From Auxenochlorella pyrenoidosa (Eukaryota > Chlorophyta > Trebouxiophyceae > Chlorellales > Chlorellaceae): a DNA stretch of 12,737 nucleotides. The notes beneath the pieces were generated by a model. The model was given only the letters and a program-made list of their open reading frames with translations. It searched no databases and was not told the DNA's origin. The stretch lies in NCBI GenBank assembly GCA_001430745.1, contig KQ481983.1:2012477-2025213 (forward strand), given 5' to 3'. Below, piece after piece: positions 1 through 9,936 of the stretch. Within the stretch, counting starts at the first letter, position 1, and each line of letters begins with the position of its first letter. The position numbers were made by a program, and so were the translations under genes.

Positions 1-176
1 CAAGGAGTGGGGAGCAGCAAGGGCAGAGGCAGCGTGGAGAGGCGGTTGCATGGATGTGGTGGGCGGGGCAACCCGCAGGCAGCTTTCCCCGGCCAGGCCA
101 GAGGAAGTGACGCAGCCCTCTGCGCCCGCCCTACGCCTAGCAGGGCTGCACCCGCGCACACAACCCGCCGGCTCAC
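1..176 (-). other. Intron of the MATE gene running off the left edge
   Basis: Starts (minus strand) with a GTGAGC donor right after the sixth exon and contains no MATE-like continuation. A pyrimidine-rich stretch builds up toward position 1, suggesting the acceptor lies just outside the window. Confidence 0.6.
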
Positions 177-1959
177 CCGCCGACGCGTAGGCCAGCCGCC
201 CAAACTGGCGCCAGCCGGCGAGCGCCTCCCTGCTGGGCCGCCCCCACACCGCCTGCCCCTTCCCGGCCAGCGCCACCCAGGCCGCCAGCAGCGCCACCGA
301 CAGCAGGTTGGACCAGGCCGAGGCGAAGGCCGCCCCCAAGAAGCCCAGCCCCAGGCGGTGGATGAGCAGGTGGCAGACGGCCACGTGCTGCGCCGCCACC
401 AGCAGGCTGACAGCCATCTGGGGCTGCGTGATGCGCTGGGCCACCAGGATGCGGTTGAGGGGGCTGCGCCGGGGGGCGAGGCGGGGGCAGCAGCAGGGGG
501 GGCCGCAGCGGTTGTCGCGACCCCAGGCCAAGCAGCAGCGCGGCGGCACGGGTCCATGGCAATGGGCATGTTTTGCCCCCTAGACCGCATGTGGGCCCTG
601 CGCCCCAGCACCCATACCGGCACCCACACCCGCCCTGCTCACCGCGCCACCGCATCCACAAACAGGTTGGGCAGCAGCGCCAGCAGGTAGGCCCTGACCA
701 GGGCGCACACGTCGGCGGGCTGGCCCAGCGCCGCCAGCAGGTAGGGCACGCCGACAAACAGCGCGGTGATGGGCAGGCAGTGCAGGGCCAGGAAGAGCAC
801 GGCGCGCTGGAAGATGATGCCAACAGGCTGTCCCGCCCCTGCGCAGGGGGGCGAGGCGGCATGATGAGGCGCACCGCACCAACAGGCTGGGCCCCTCGAC
901 CAAAGCGCGCATGTCGGGCGCCATGGCACCGGTCCACAGGCCCCGGGTTAGCGCCTGTCTCCACACCTGAGGCCTGGCTCGCCAGAGTGTCGACGGCGCC
1001 GCAGAGCCCCATCAGGGGGATCTTGCCTGGCGGGGTGGTGGGGGTGGGGTGGGGGTGGGGGGTGGGGGGGTGGGGGGGCAGCCCTGCTGTGAGGCGCACC
1101 ACCTGTCTGGGCCGGCTGTCAGTGGATGCACCAGCCGAATGCACGAGCATGCAGGGCAGGCGGGCAACCGCGCGCGGTCGCAACGCTGCAGCCTCATGGG
1201 CAGGCGCACCGCACCCGTCATGGATGAGAGCGTGGTGCCGAGGGCGGCCGCCGCCAGCTGCTGCGTATCGCCCAGCTTGCCCTGCGGGGGGCGAGGAAAG
1301 TCCAGGGCGGGAAACGTTGATGCTCCCAGTCGTAAGACCCATGACGGTGCACCAATCCCACCCCCACCCCGCAGGGCACGCTGCCGGCAGGGCTGCGCTG
1401 GACCGCTCTCACACGGGCAGGGGCCACGCAGGCAGCTTGGCTGGCATGGCAGCCCAGCGGGTGCTCACCACAAACGACAGGGAGACGATGTTGAGGGAGT
1501 AGTTGGCTATGAGGTTGAGCGCCAGGGGCCCGGCGAGGCGCGCCTGCTCACCAACCTCCTGCGCCAGGGGGGACGGGCCGGCGGGCCTGCCGGCAGGGTC
1601 GGGCAGTCGGTGGCGGGCCGGAGCGCGGCGCGGGGGGGCGTCTCTTGCATCGCAGAGCAGGAGCAACCAGAGCAGGAGCAATGGGAGGAGTGGAGAGCCA
1701 AACCCAGTTGCCAGCATGCCTGTGCTGGGATGCATCCCAAGCATTCGAATCGACTCACCTGCCCGAACTCTCCGGGGGAGGGGCAGCCACTCCTTGCATC
1801 GCCTTCGCCGCCCGCCGCTGCCTTGTATCGTTCCTCCTCGGGGCCATCCTCCACCACGATTCTAGCTGACAACGATGTCCGGCTGGTGAGCAGGGGCTGC
1901 TCCTCGTCTGCTGCTGGCGGCAGGGGCGCGCGTTCCAAGATCTGGGCTGAAGGCGCCAT
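177..1959 (-). CDS. MATE-family multidrug/toxin efflux transporter, 5' part (partial)
   Basis: MATE proteins are integral membrane antiporters that export organic compounds or metabolites using H+ or Na+ gradients. Six minus-strand exons join in phase: 1959-1759, 1558-1469, 1281-1215, 1026-967, 838-643 and 463-177, giving 901 nt, about 300 residues. Residues 1-67 are a hydrophilic N-tail (start MAPSAQILERAPLPP). Then come EVGEQARLAGPLALNLIANY (TM1), GKLGDTQQLAAAALGTTLSS, a GLCGAVDTLASQASGAGQ block equivalent to the family's GxxxALDTLxxQAxGA motif, and a LPNLFVDAVARPLNRILVAQ segment typical of eukaryotic MATEs, followed by two more hydrophobic helices. Every junction has GT-AG ends and keeps frame. 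The last resolved exon ends before TM7, so roughly the C-terminal 40 percent lies off the left edge. Family assignment is strong. The start is less certain, because the frame stays open upstream to an ATG at 2160. Substrate cannot be inferred. Confidence 0.92.
1029..1079 (+). repeat. G-run low-complexity tract inside the third MATE intron
   Basis: About 50 bases made of successive runs of 4-7 G separated by single T residues on the plus strand. On the coding (minus) strand it forms a C-rich, T-free tract directly in front of the acceptor of exon 4 (AG at 1028-1027). The G strand has the G-quadruplex-forming pattern; whether it folds is inference. Confidence 0.85.
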
Positions 1960-2619
1960 GTGCCCACCATCAACCGTCAGCGCGCCACGTGTGTGCCGGC
2001 TTTTGGCGGGTAATCTGCAGGGTATGGCATGTATGGTGGGGCAGGCGGCAGGCAGCGGTCGCGGCGGTGCCTGCAGCGGTGGCCGCGGCGGCAGCAGCAG
2101 CAGCAGCGGCGGCGCCTGCGGCAGCGGCAGGAGCGCACCTAGCCCGTCACGTCTACTCACAACCGGTACGGTGCGCTCAAACGGTCTCTGGGGCCGTTCA
2201 GCCGCAGAACAGAGACTCGGAGCGACAGTGACGATCCGCCCAATAAACGGGCTGAGAGAGAGCAGATGCCGCTGCCCAGACTGAAGTTGTTATTGGATGC
2301 TGCCACCGCCACAAGCAGAACCCTGGCAGGGCTGTGCTGTGCATTGCTGCGCTGGTTTCACTGAGCCAGAGGCTGTGAATAGCTTGCAATAATTTTAATT
2401 TGCACTAGGAGTGTGCAGACGGCATTATCACTGAACATTTCGAGCCTTTGGCCCCTTCTCTTGGCACCCAGAGCCTCTTGCAGTCTTGCACCCCGATTTA
2501 CAGCGGCCAGTAATCGGCATTGCACATTGCCAGCATTGCTGTTCCTGCTGAGATCAGCGCCGTCTCCCCACCCCCGCCCACCGCCCACAGCCTGCTAACC
2601 TGTGCGACGAGCCGCAGCC
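1960..2619. promoter_or_regulatory. Shared divergent upstream region of the MATE and histidine phosphatase genes
   Basis: Gene-free stretch of 660 bp between two start codons pointing away from each other, so it should hold both promoters and 5' UTRs. It contains a GC-rich CAG/CGG-type simple repeat at about 2085-2135, a CCAAT-type motif on the plus strand near 2244 and one on the minus strand near 2293, and an AT-rich patch at about 2386-2402. No convincing TATA box was seen at a normal distance from either start. Confidence 0.5.
2085..2135 (+). repeat. CAG/CGG trinucleotide microsatellite
   Basis: Imperfect run of CAG and CGG triplets (GCAGCAGCAGCAGCAGCGGC core, about 2093-2112), upstream of the predicted MATE start. 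Such repeats are common in GC-rich green algae and are length-variable. It would be translated only if the MATE protein starts at the upstream in-frame ATG at 2160. Confidence 0.75.
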
Positions 2620-4214
2620 ATGCAGAGGGTGCTGTTTGTGCGGCATGCACAGGTGAGCGGCACAGGGGGGCATTCAAGCTGGATGAGCAGCCATCAAATA
2701 ATTCCCTTGGCTGCCCTTCCCCATGCCTCCATACCAGTTGCATTCTCGCTCCGACTGGCCCCCGGCTGGCCCCCGCTGCCCGCAGTGCGAAATGAATTTG
2801 CATGTAACGGAGCGCATCGGCGGCCGAACCAACCACTCTCCGCTAACGCCGTTGGGGGAGGCACAGGCCGCCGCGCTGGGCGCGCAGCTCCGCGCTGAGC
2901 TGGCGCACCACGGCGTGCAGCCCCACCGCGTGCGCGTGTTCAGCAGCACCGCGGTGCGTGCGGTGGACACGGCCCAGCATGTGCTGGCGGCGCTGCAGGT
3001 GAGGCTGCGAGGGATGCGGGGTGAGGACGCCTGGGTGGCGCGTCCTTGGGGTCACGGGGTGAGGAGGCACAGCTTCGCGCCGGCTTGGAATCAATCGACC
3101 CTCCACTCCACTCCTTTCCGCTCTCTCTCCCTCCCTACCAATCCCCACCTGTCCCTCCCCTGCAGCTGGACCCCTCCTGCCTGGTGCAGTCGGAGCGGCT
3201 GCTGGAGCTGGAGCAGGGGGAGTGGGAGGGGGCGGTGCGCAGGGAGTGCTACACGCCCGAGCTCACCGCCCGCTTTGCGGCCGACCCCTGGGTGAGCGCT
3301 GGCCGCCTGGGCAAGCGGGCCTGGACATGTGTGGGACTTGCTGAAAGCTGGCGTGTGCATGCCCTGCTGCAATGCCACGAACGTGCAGTTGTGACCACAT
3401 GTGCCTTGTGGCTCAGTTGCAGCTGTTTTGGGGTGGGTTGCGCTGGTCGGCTTCTGGGGCGGCAGCAACATAGCGCATCTTGGGGGCTGTTGCATGGTTG
3501 AGCCGACAGCAAGGCTGCCCTGCCCTTGTCTGGGCGTGCGCCCTGCCGTGGCCACCATGCCAGCGTGCCGCATGCCTGGGCCTCCCCTCAACCTGCAGGG
3601 CCTGGCCTGGAACTTTGCTGCGCCTGGCGGCGAGAGCCAGAGGCAGGTGGAGGGGCGGATGCTGGCCTACCTGGCCGAGTGCGTGCTGCCTGGGCTGGAG
3701 CCCGGGGACCGCGCAATCGTGGTCAGCCACGGTGAGGCAGGGCGGGGCCTGGCCCCCTGCCTTGAATGTGGGGCCAACTGGGGCCCATGCAGAGGACGGG
3801 TGAGGCTCATGCTGGCAGAGCCCAAGCTGGCGAGGCCAGCAGTCCTCATCCAGTGCTGATGCATGCGTGGCAGAGCTGGCTGGGCTTGTGTACCGCATCA
3901 GGTCAATCAGGGCCGCTTTGCCTTCCCCCGCTCCCGCAGGCATGGCCATCAAGTGCCTGCTGCGCGGCGTCCTCAACTCGCTGCCCTCAATGAGCCGCAA
4001 CATTTCAATGGGCAACACATCCATCACAGAAATTGGCTTTGTGCCTCGGAAAGGCGGCAGCAGCAGCGGCGGCAGCAATGGCAGCGTGGAGAAGGTGGCA
4101 GCAGCAGCAGCGGCGGGCCACGGCGGCATCAGCCCTGGGCCTCTGGGCGAGGGAACGTGGCATGTGCTGCGCGTGAACGACCTCTCTCACCTCTCGTACG
4201 ACCTTCGCTCCTGA
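2620..4214 (+). CDS. Phosphoglycerate-mutase-like histidine phosphatase
   Basis: Member of the histidine phosphatase (phosphoglycerate mutase) superfamily, which uses a phospho-histidine intermediate. Five exons join exactly in phase: 2620-2652, 2786-2998, 3166-3291, 3599-3731 and 3940-4214, for 780 nt and 259 residues with a TGA stop. Visible motifs: VLFVRHAQCEMN with catalytic R8-H9 (split by intron 1 after Q11), RIGGRTNHSPLTPLG (21-35), VFSSTAVRAVDTA with Arg69, ELEQGEWEGA with the acidic residues E101/E103, APGGES, and VVSHGMAIK with the second catalytic His168. Near the C-terminus a Gly/Ser/Ala-rich stretch (about 211-235) separates FVPRK from WHVLRVNDLSHL. The length is normal for a single-domain family member, with no obvious transit peptide, so cytosolic location is the simplest inference. 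All catalytic residues are present. Substrate is unknown: the family includes mutases, phosphatases and regulators. Confidence 0.94.
4061..4135 (+). repeat. Gly/Ser/Ala-coding low-complexity insert in the histidine phosphatase
   Basis: GGC/AGC/GCA-rich codons encode a GGSSSGGSNGS-type linker followed by a run of alanines, between two conserved C-terminal strands of the phosphatase. It is probably a flexible surface loop that grew by triplet expansion. Confidence 0.7.
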
Positions 4215-4700
4215 CCTGGTGCCTGGGCGCAGCTGGGCCTCAGGCGCCCATGTCCTTCATTTTGTCAAATTCTTGCACTTGATTTCGTTCTTTCCATCTT
4301 CTTGAAGAACTGTCTTGCGGGCTTGCAGGCAGGCAGGCATGGTGTTTGCAGAACACGCAGTGGCCCAGAGAGCCAGCGCATGTAGCGGCAGCGGGCAGCG
4401 CAGCGTAGGCCAGGCTTTGTTCACATGATGATTGCTGCGCTTGCTCCAACAATGTCGCCCTGCATTGAAAAGCTCTTTCTGTTTCTAAGGCCTTTGCTCC
4501 CTCAGCGTAGCAAATTCACTTCGCCACTTTGATTTCAAGTGCGGTGAAAGAGAGCCCGCTACGTTTCCCGTCGGTGCGTGTGTGCTATGTTAGAGCGCAG
4601 AGCGGGATTTGAGACTCGTCCGACGTCTGGCCATGGGTTGAGTTGTTGAGCCTGCTGCTGCCGCCCCGACCGCCGCAGGTCCCTTGGCCTCGGCATTCCC
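4215..4700. other. Intergenic region (phosphatase 3' end and ankyrin-gene upstream region)
   Basis: No convincing gene. GC content drops visibly compared with the flanking exons. It should contain the 3' UTR of the phosphatase gene and the promoter of the ankyrin gene. I saw no TGTAA poly(A)-type signal and no clear TATA box. Confidence 0.5.
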
Positions 4701-4787
4701 ATGGCGCAGCTTGCACCAGCAGCCGATGCGCTGCTGCAGCTCGTCTACTACAAGCACCGTGCGGAGCAGGATTGGGCAGCAGGGTAG
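4701..4787 (+). other. 28-codon upstream reading frame ending at the ankyrin-gene ATG
   Basis: An ATG at 4701 opens a frame beginning MAQLAPAADALLQLVYYKHR with the same GC-ending codon style as true exons. It stops at TAG 4785-4787, and the next codon is the ATG at 4788 used for the ankyrin protein, in the same frame. It could be an upstream ORF controlling translation, or the true N-terminus of the ankyrin protein interrupted by a nonsense change, a sequencing error or readthrough. No frame-preserving intron that removes the TAG could be found. Confidence 0.5.
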
Positions 4788-6593
4788 ATGGCGGCATGGG
4801 AGCTGCTGCAACCGCTCACACCGCAGCAGCGTGACGTGCTCTTCGCCTATCAGGCAAGGGCCGTGGTTGATGCACGGCTTTCTCGACGCCTGCAATCGCT
4901 CCTGTGCAGACAAGCCCTGTGGGCCCGTGTGTCGGATTCGGTCGATTATCAGCCCCCTGCCCATGCAGATCCCGCTGGCAAACGACCCATGCGGGCGCAC
5001 TGCGCTGTCGGCAGCGGTCATGCTTGCCTGGGAGGGCATGGTGGCCGTGCTGCTGGAGCTGGGCTGCCCGGTGACAGTCCGTGACGGGACTGGCAACCTG
5101 CCGCTGCACGGGGCGGCGACCGAGGCGGCGACGAGGTCCCCAGGCCAGCTGCAGGCGGTCATGCGGCGCCTGTTGCACGCTGGTGCCTGCATCTCCTGCA
5201 GGGCGCCCGACCAGAAGCAGCCGCTGCACTTTGCGGCTGAGTGGGCAGAGGGCAGGACGCATGTCATAGAGTTCCTGGTGGCGCAGGGGGCAGATGTCGG
5301 CGCCCTGGATGCCGAGGGCTGCTCCCCGCTCATCATCGCCACGTACCGGGTGCGCAGGCGCGGCTGGGTCCCTGCCTGCCGGCATGTGCCATGCTGCACC
5401 CACCAGCCCACCCACCTGCCTGCCTGCCTGCCCTCCCCTCATGGAAGGTGCCTGGCCTAGCCCCGGGTCATATGTTCCTCCTGGATAGCAGTAGCAAAGC
5501 TTGGTTGCGTTCCCATCTCTCCCCTGCCCTTGACCGTCCCCGCAGGGTGACACGGAGGCCATGGATGCGCTGCTACGCCACGGCGCTCGCGTCGATGTGG
5601 CAGACAACGACGGCGAAACGGCCCTGCACTACGCCCTCTTGTGGACAGGCGACGAGGGCATGCGGCACGCAGAGCGGGAGGCGCACCGGCACGCCATGGC
5701 GCAGCGGCTGCTGCAGGCAGCACCAGACGCTGCCAGGGCAGCTCAGCTGGCGAATCTGCAGAACATGAAGGAGGGCGTGGCGGCGCTGCACCTGGCTGCG
5801 CTGCACTGCATGCCCTCTGTGGTGCGCCTGCTGCTGCAGCATGGCGCCGACCCAAAGTGAGCGCCAGCACCCTGCGGCAGCACCTGCAGCAGTTCTGGCT
5901 GGGCTGCCGAGGGCTGGGCTGCTGCCTGCTCTGCTGTGCATTTTGACGTCACGTTTCCCGTACGCCTCACTTGCGCCCCTGCCACCAGCCTTTACCGCGC
6001 GTCGTTGCCAACTGCCGCTCCCTGCACGGACCTTGCAGCCTGCAGGCCAAGGATGGCACGACGGCGCTGCACAACGCTGCGGACCAGGCCGAGGGCCACG
6101 ACGACGCGGCAGACCAGCTGGAGCTGCGGCTGCAGGCAGCAAAGCTGCTGCTGGAAGCCGGCGCCGAGCCAAAGTGAGCTGGGCCAAGGCAACCAAGCAC
6201 CAAGGCCCAGTGCTTCCACCTGGATGATTGAACTGCTCCTCCCAGATTGCCTGGCTGTTCACTTCTGGGCCTGTTCTTTGCGTGCCCATGCGTCCATGCC
6301 CGCAGGCGGCGCGACAAGCAGGCCAGGACCCCGCTGTCTCTAGCTTGCAGCAACGGCTTCCGCCAGCTGGGGCAGCTGCTGAGCAGCGCGCGGCCAGCCA
6401 CGCAACCCAGGGCTCGGCCAGTGCCTGGGGCTGCAGGCCCGGCAGCAAAGCGACGGCGCGGCAGTTGCGACGCTGGCAGGAATGTGCACACACAGGTTGG
6501 GCAGCGGGAGCAGCAGCGGCAACAGCAGGTGGTGCAGGCTGGCCAGCAGCAAGAGGCGCAGGCAGAGGAGCCGCAGCATGAGATGCAGCGGGC

Positions 6594-6626
<33 letters not shown>

Positions 6627-7467
6627 CCTGCCTGCGTCACCGCCGCAGCAGCAGGCCGCACCGCCACCACCGCCACCGCAGTCTGCTCCGGTCAAGGCTG
6701 AGCAGGCCCAGGCACAGCAGCTGCAGCAGGGGGAGCAGTTCCAGGCTCAACAGCTGCAGCGGCAGCCGCACCAGCTGCCCCTGCCGCTGCCACAGCAGCC
6801 TGCCCGGCAGCCTGCCCACCAGGCCAGCCCAGGCACGCCGCGAGAGGGCGAAGCGCTGCCGAACGCTGTCCAAGCAGCCGCACAGCTGCCTGCCGCTGCC
6901 GCCGGCCGGCCGACTGTGCTCGTCAGCCGCGGCGCCGATGGCGTCTACTCGGTGGTGGCTGTGGGGGGGCCGGCAGAGGCGGCGCTGGACCTGCTTTACC
7001 CCTGCATGGACCCGCTGGCCCAGGCAGGCTGGGCACCGCAGCTGACCCTGTCCGCCCAGGGAGACGCCGCAGAGCTGACAGCCGTCCCCGCGCCCGCCGC
7101 GGCAGCAGCGGGCAGCGCCGAGGCGCTGCTGCTTGCGCTGAGGCAGCCGCTGGAGAGCGCGTTGGCGGCAGGCGACGGCCTGCCCGAGGCAGGCGGCGCG
7201 CCGGCAGCACAGAATGCTGCCATCGCATCTGTTGGTGGCAGGCTGTCCGTTGTGGTGCCGGCGGCCCGGCTGCTGGCCCCTGACAGCGGCAACGCAAGAT
7301 ACAGCACCTTGGCGGCAACGCTTGGGCAGCGCCTGGGCGCGGCTCATGGCTGGGAGCTGGCTGCAGTGGGAGGCAGTGGGCGGCTGGTGCTGTGGCCGGG
7401 CCAGCACCCTGGCCCACAGCTCAGCTGCCCAAAGCTGCTGTCGGTGGCGTTTGCCGCCCTGCAGTAG
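4788..7467 (+). CDS. Ankyrin-repeat protein with polyQ linker and unknown C-terminal domain
   Basis: Ankyrin repeats mediate protein-protein contacts; no enzymatic domain is visible. Exons 4788-4853, 4969-5349, 5546-5856, 6039-6173 and 6306-7467 join in phase to 684 residues plus TAG. Residues about 26-325 hold roughly eight ankyrin repeats, recognisable by TALHYAL, ALHLAALH, LLLQHGADPN, TTALHNAA, LLLEAGAEPK and TPLSLACSNG. Residues about 330-495 are low-complexity, Gln/Pro/Ala-rich, with ten consecutive glutamines (395-404). Residues about 498-684 (start RPTVLVSRGADGVYSVVAVG) look like a folded alpha/beta domain that I do not recognise. Intron 1 uses a GC donor (4854) rather than GT. Introns 3 and 4 sit at the same place in two repeats, each after CCAAA. 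Exon 1 is the least certain part. No transmembrane segment or signal peptide is evident. Confidence 0.85.
6595..6624 (+). repeat. (CAG)10 trinucleotide repeat encoding polyglutamine
   Basis: Ten pure CAG codons inside the last exon of the ankyrin gene, followed by further interrupted CAG/CCG triplets to about 6760. The purity suggests recent expansion and strain-to-strain length variation. Confidence 0.95.
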
Positions 7468-7661
7468 CCAGTGTCCACTCTGCAGGTTGCCGTGCCTGCC
7501 AAGCAGTGATACGATGGGCGTGCCAGCCCCGTCTTGGCCCGGACTTCCTTGCATCGCCTGCATTTCGCCGCTGCCAAGCGAGAGGTCGGGTGCCTCCCTG
7601 GGCTTTGTGACTGCCAGCCTCGAGGGGTGCATTGCAGAGTGGCACGTTGACCCTGCTTCCC

Positions 7662-7666
7662 TGTAA
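7662..7666 (+). terminator. TGTAA poly(A)-type signal of the ankyrin gene
   Basis: TGTAA, the usual polyadenylation signal of many chlorophyte algae, lies 195 nt after the ankyrin stop codon in the sense orientation. The motif is short and could occur by chance, but position and strand fit. Confidence 0.45.
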
Positions 7667-7714
7667 ATCAACCCCGCCAGTTACTGCAGCGCCAACGGTC
7701 CCTCCTGCACTCTC

Positions 7715-7790
7715 GCCTTGGCAGTCTGTGCATGCCCAGCCCAACCCTGTGCTGGTCCTCGGCTGGTGGCATTGCGTCACACACTTTGAG
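7715..7790 (+). repeat. Dispersed repeat, copy A
   Basis: About 75 bp similar to 9711-9787, sharing GCATGCC, AGCCCAACCCT and TTGCGTCACACA in the same order with near-equal spacing. It lies in noncoding DNA on the same strand as copy B. Confidence 0.65.
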
Positions 7791-8083
7791 AGGGGCTCCT
7801 CGGGAAAGGCCGCCGCCAGGCCTGCATCCAAACTGCTGCATTCACATGATGCGGTTCTTCTCAGCAGGCGTGCCTGCCGCAGGTGGACAGGCAGCTTGCC
7901 GAGAGGCGGAGGGAACCGACTACTTGAGCAGTCCAGACGGCCGCCCGTTGGCAGGCTCTTGCTGGAGCGCTGCGCCCGGTGTCGGGCCGGCCAAGCCATG
8001 TAGGCGAGTCTTGCTAAAATGGCTGACAGCCAAGGCTGTACGGTACCGCATCAAGCTCTTTGATTGCAGGCAGCGGCAGCATG

Positions 8084-8163
8084 TGCAGCTGGCATCACCG
8101 GCAGGAGGCCGGGGCAGTGCAAATGCAGTTGGCATTATCGGCAGGAGGCCGGGGCAGCGTAGC
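8084..8163 (+). repeat. 40-bp tandem duplication
   Basis: Two consecutive 40-nt units (8084-8123 and 8124-8163). Both contain GGCAGGAGGCCGGGGCAG at the same place and differ mainly in the TGCAGCTGGCATCACC versus TGCAGTTGGCATTATC stretch. No third unit is present. Confidence 0.85.
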
Positions 8164-8455
8164 AGCCAGTGGTGCAGGAGCCATCAGCAGCTGCAGGGCA
8201 GAAGCGTCCTGTGGCAGGCAGCTGCCTGCGTCAGAAAACAGCAAGCCTGCCCGAGTGCAAAAGGTGTGCAGCTGGCTGAAGGGCAGTAGGGAAGGTGGGC
8301 ACAGACTGAAGCTGCGAGCAGCACAGGCTCGGGGGGCAGTAGCGGGCCCGGCAGCATGCAGCCACACGTTAAGCATCGGCTGTACCTCTCTTAACTTCTG
8401 ACAGCATCAACAGAGCCACCCAGACAGCCCCAAGAGTGATCTCCGGTGAAGGGGT

Positions 8456-8471
8456 GGTGTTGAATAACACC
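8456..8471 (-). promoter_or_regulatory. Histone 3' stem-loop of the H3 gene
   Basis: On the minus strand, GGTGTT-ATTC-AACACC forms the six-bp stem and four-nt loop typical of replication-dependent histone mRNAs, which are processed here instead of being polyadenylated. It begins 52 nt after the H3 stop. It is identical to the element after H4 and is followed by the same CACCCCTTCACC and purine-rich GGAGA sequence, possibly the histone downstream element. Confidence 0.93.
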
Positions 8472-8523
8472 AGTTGGTTTTTTGTGTGAGGGGCAGTGGC
8501 GGTGCCGCAGAGCAGGTGGCCGC

Positions 8524-9620
<1,097 letters not shown>

Positions 9621-9666
9621 GCGCCTGCCGGCTGGGCATGTCATCCCAACCCAAACAACAACAACT

Positions 9667-9682
9667 GGTGTTATTCAACACC
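9667..9682 (+). promoter_or_regulatory. Histone 3' stem-loop of the H4 gene
   Basis: GGTGTT-ATTC-AACACC hairpin 46 nt after the H4 stop, identical in all 16 bases to the H3 element. It is preceded by CAACT and followed by ACCCCTTCACC and a CGGAGA purine block, also shared with H3. It is the binding site expected for a stem-loop-binding protein that directs 3' cleavage. Confidence 0.93.
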
Positions 9683-9936
9683 ACCCCTTCACCCGGAGAA
9701 CTACTCGGTTGCCTTATTGGCCTCTGCATGCCAAGCCCAACCCTCTGCTACTCATTTGCTTGACGAGTGTTGCGTCACACAGTTTGGGGGCAGGGAGCAC
9801 TTCAGGCAATGAGGGGGTTCAGGAGAGGGCAGGAGGAGAAGGGAGGCAGGTCAAAATGTGAGGTGCTGTCAGTGTCAGGTCGCGATCAAGCCCCTTGGCG
9901 CAGGGGGAAGTCGAGGCTGGTTGCCAGGGGGCCAGC
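9683..9936. other. Convergent intergenic spacer between H4 and the orphan gene
   Basis: Holds repeat copy B and a G/A-rich plus-strand stretch (about 9780-9855). There is no coding signal and no clear poly(A) signal for the minus-strand gene. Confidence 0.5.
9711..9787 (+). repeat. Dispersed repeat, copy B (downstream of H4)
   Basis: Counterpart of 7715-7790, beginning about 30 nt after the H4 stem-loop. It shares GCATGCC, AGCCCAACCCT and TTGCGTCACACA with copy A. It may be part of a histone 3' flank that was duplicated with histone units. Confidence 0.65.

Larger units (their letters stand above)
7468..8455. other. 1-kb intergenic region with ankyrin 3' UTR
   Basis: No reading frame on either strand looks like protein: short frames have arbitrary composition and no splice-compatible extension. 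The first 200 bp are probably the ankyrin 3' UTR. The rest holds a block also found after H4 (about 7715-7790), a 40-bp tandem duplication (8084-8163), and the region downstream of H3, whose 3' stem-loop begins at 8456. Confidence 0.6.

Noticed and set aside
173..1342. 389-codon minus-strand frame covering the MATE region
   Set aside because: It mixes true exon 4 sequence with introns and out-of-frame exons; the spliced MATE model explains the conserved segments better.
1049..2284. 411-codon plus-strand open frame
   Set aside because: It runs antisense through the MATE exons and introns and has arbitrary Gly/Arg/Ser/Pro composition; long antisense frames are expected in very GC-rich DNA.
5573..6676. 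367-codon minus-strand open frame
   Set aside because: Antisense to the ankyrin exons; its Ala-rich runs are the complement of CAG/GCA repeats. No family features.
6637..7671. 344-codon minus-strand open frame
   Set aside because: Shadow of the ankyrin last exon, with no natural domain composition.
8084..8163. CRISPR-like repeat
   Set aside because: Only two directly adjacent units, no spacers, and the context is eukaryotic nuclear DNA.
7732..8289. Possible gene in the 1-kb gap before H3
   Set aside because: Frames on both strands lack natural composition, conserved motifs and a plausible start, and one passes through the 40-bp tandem repeat.
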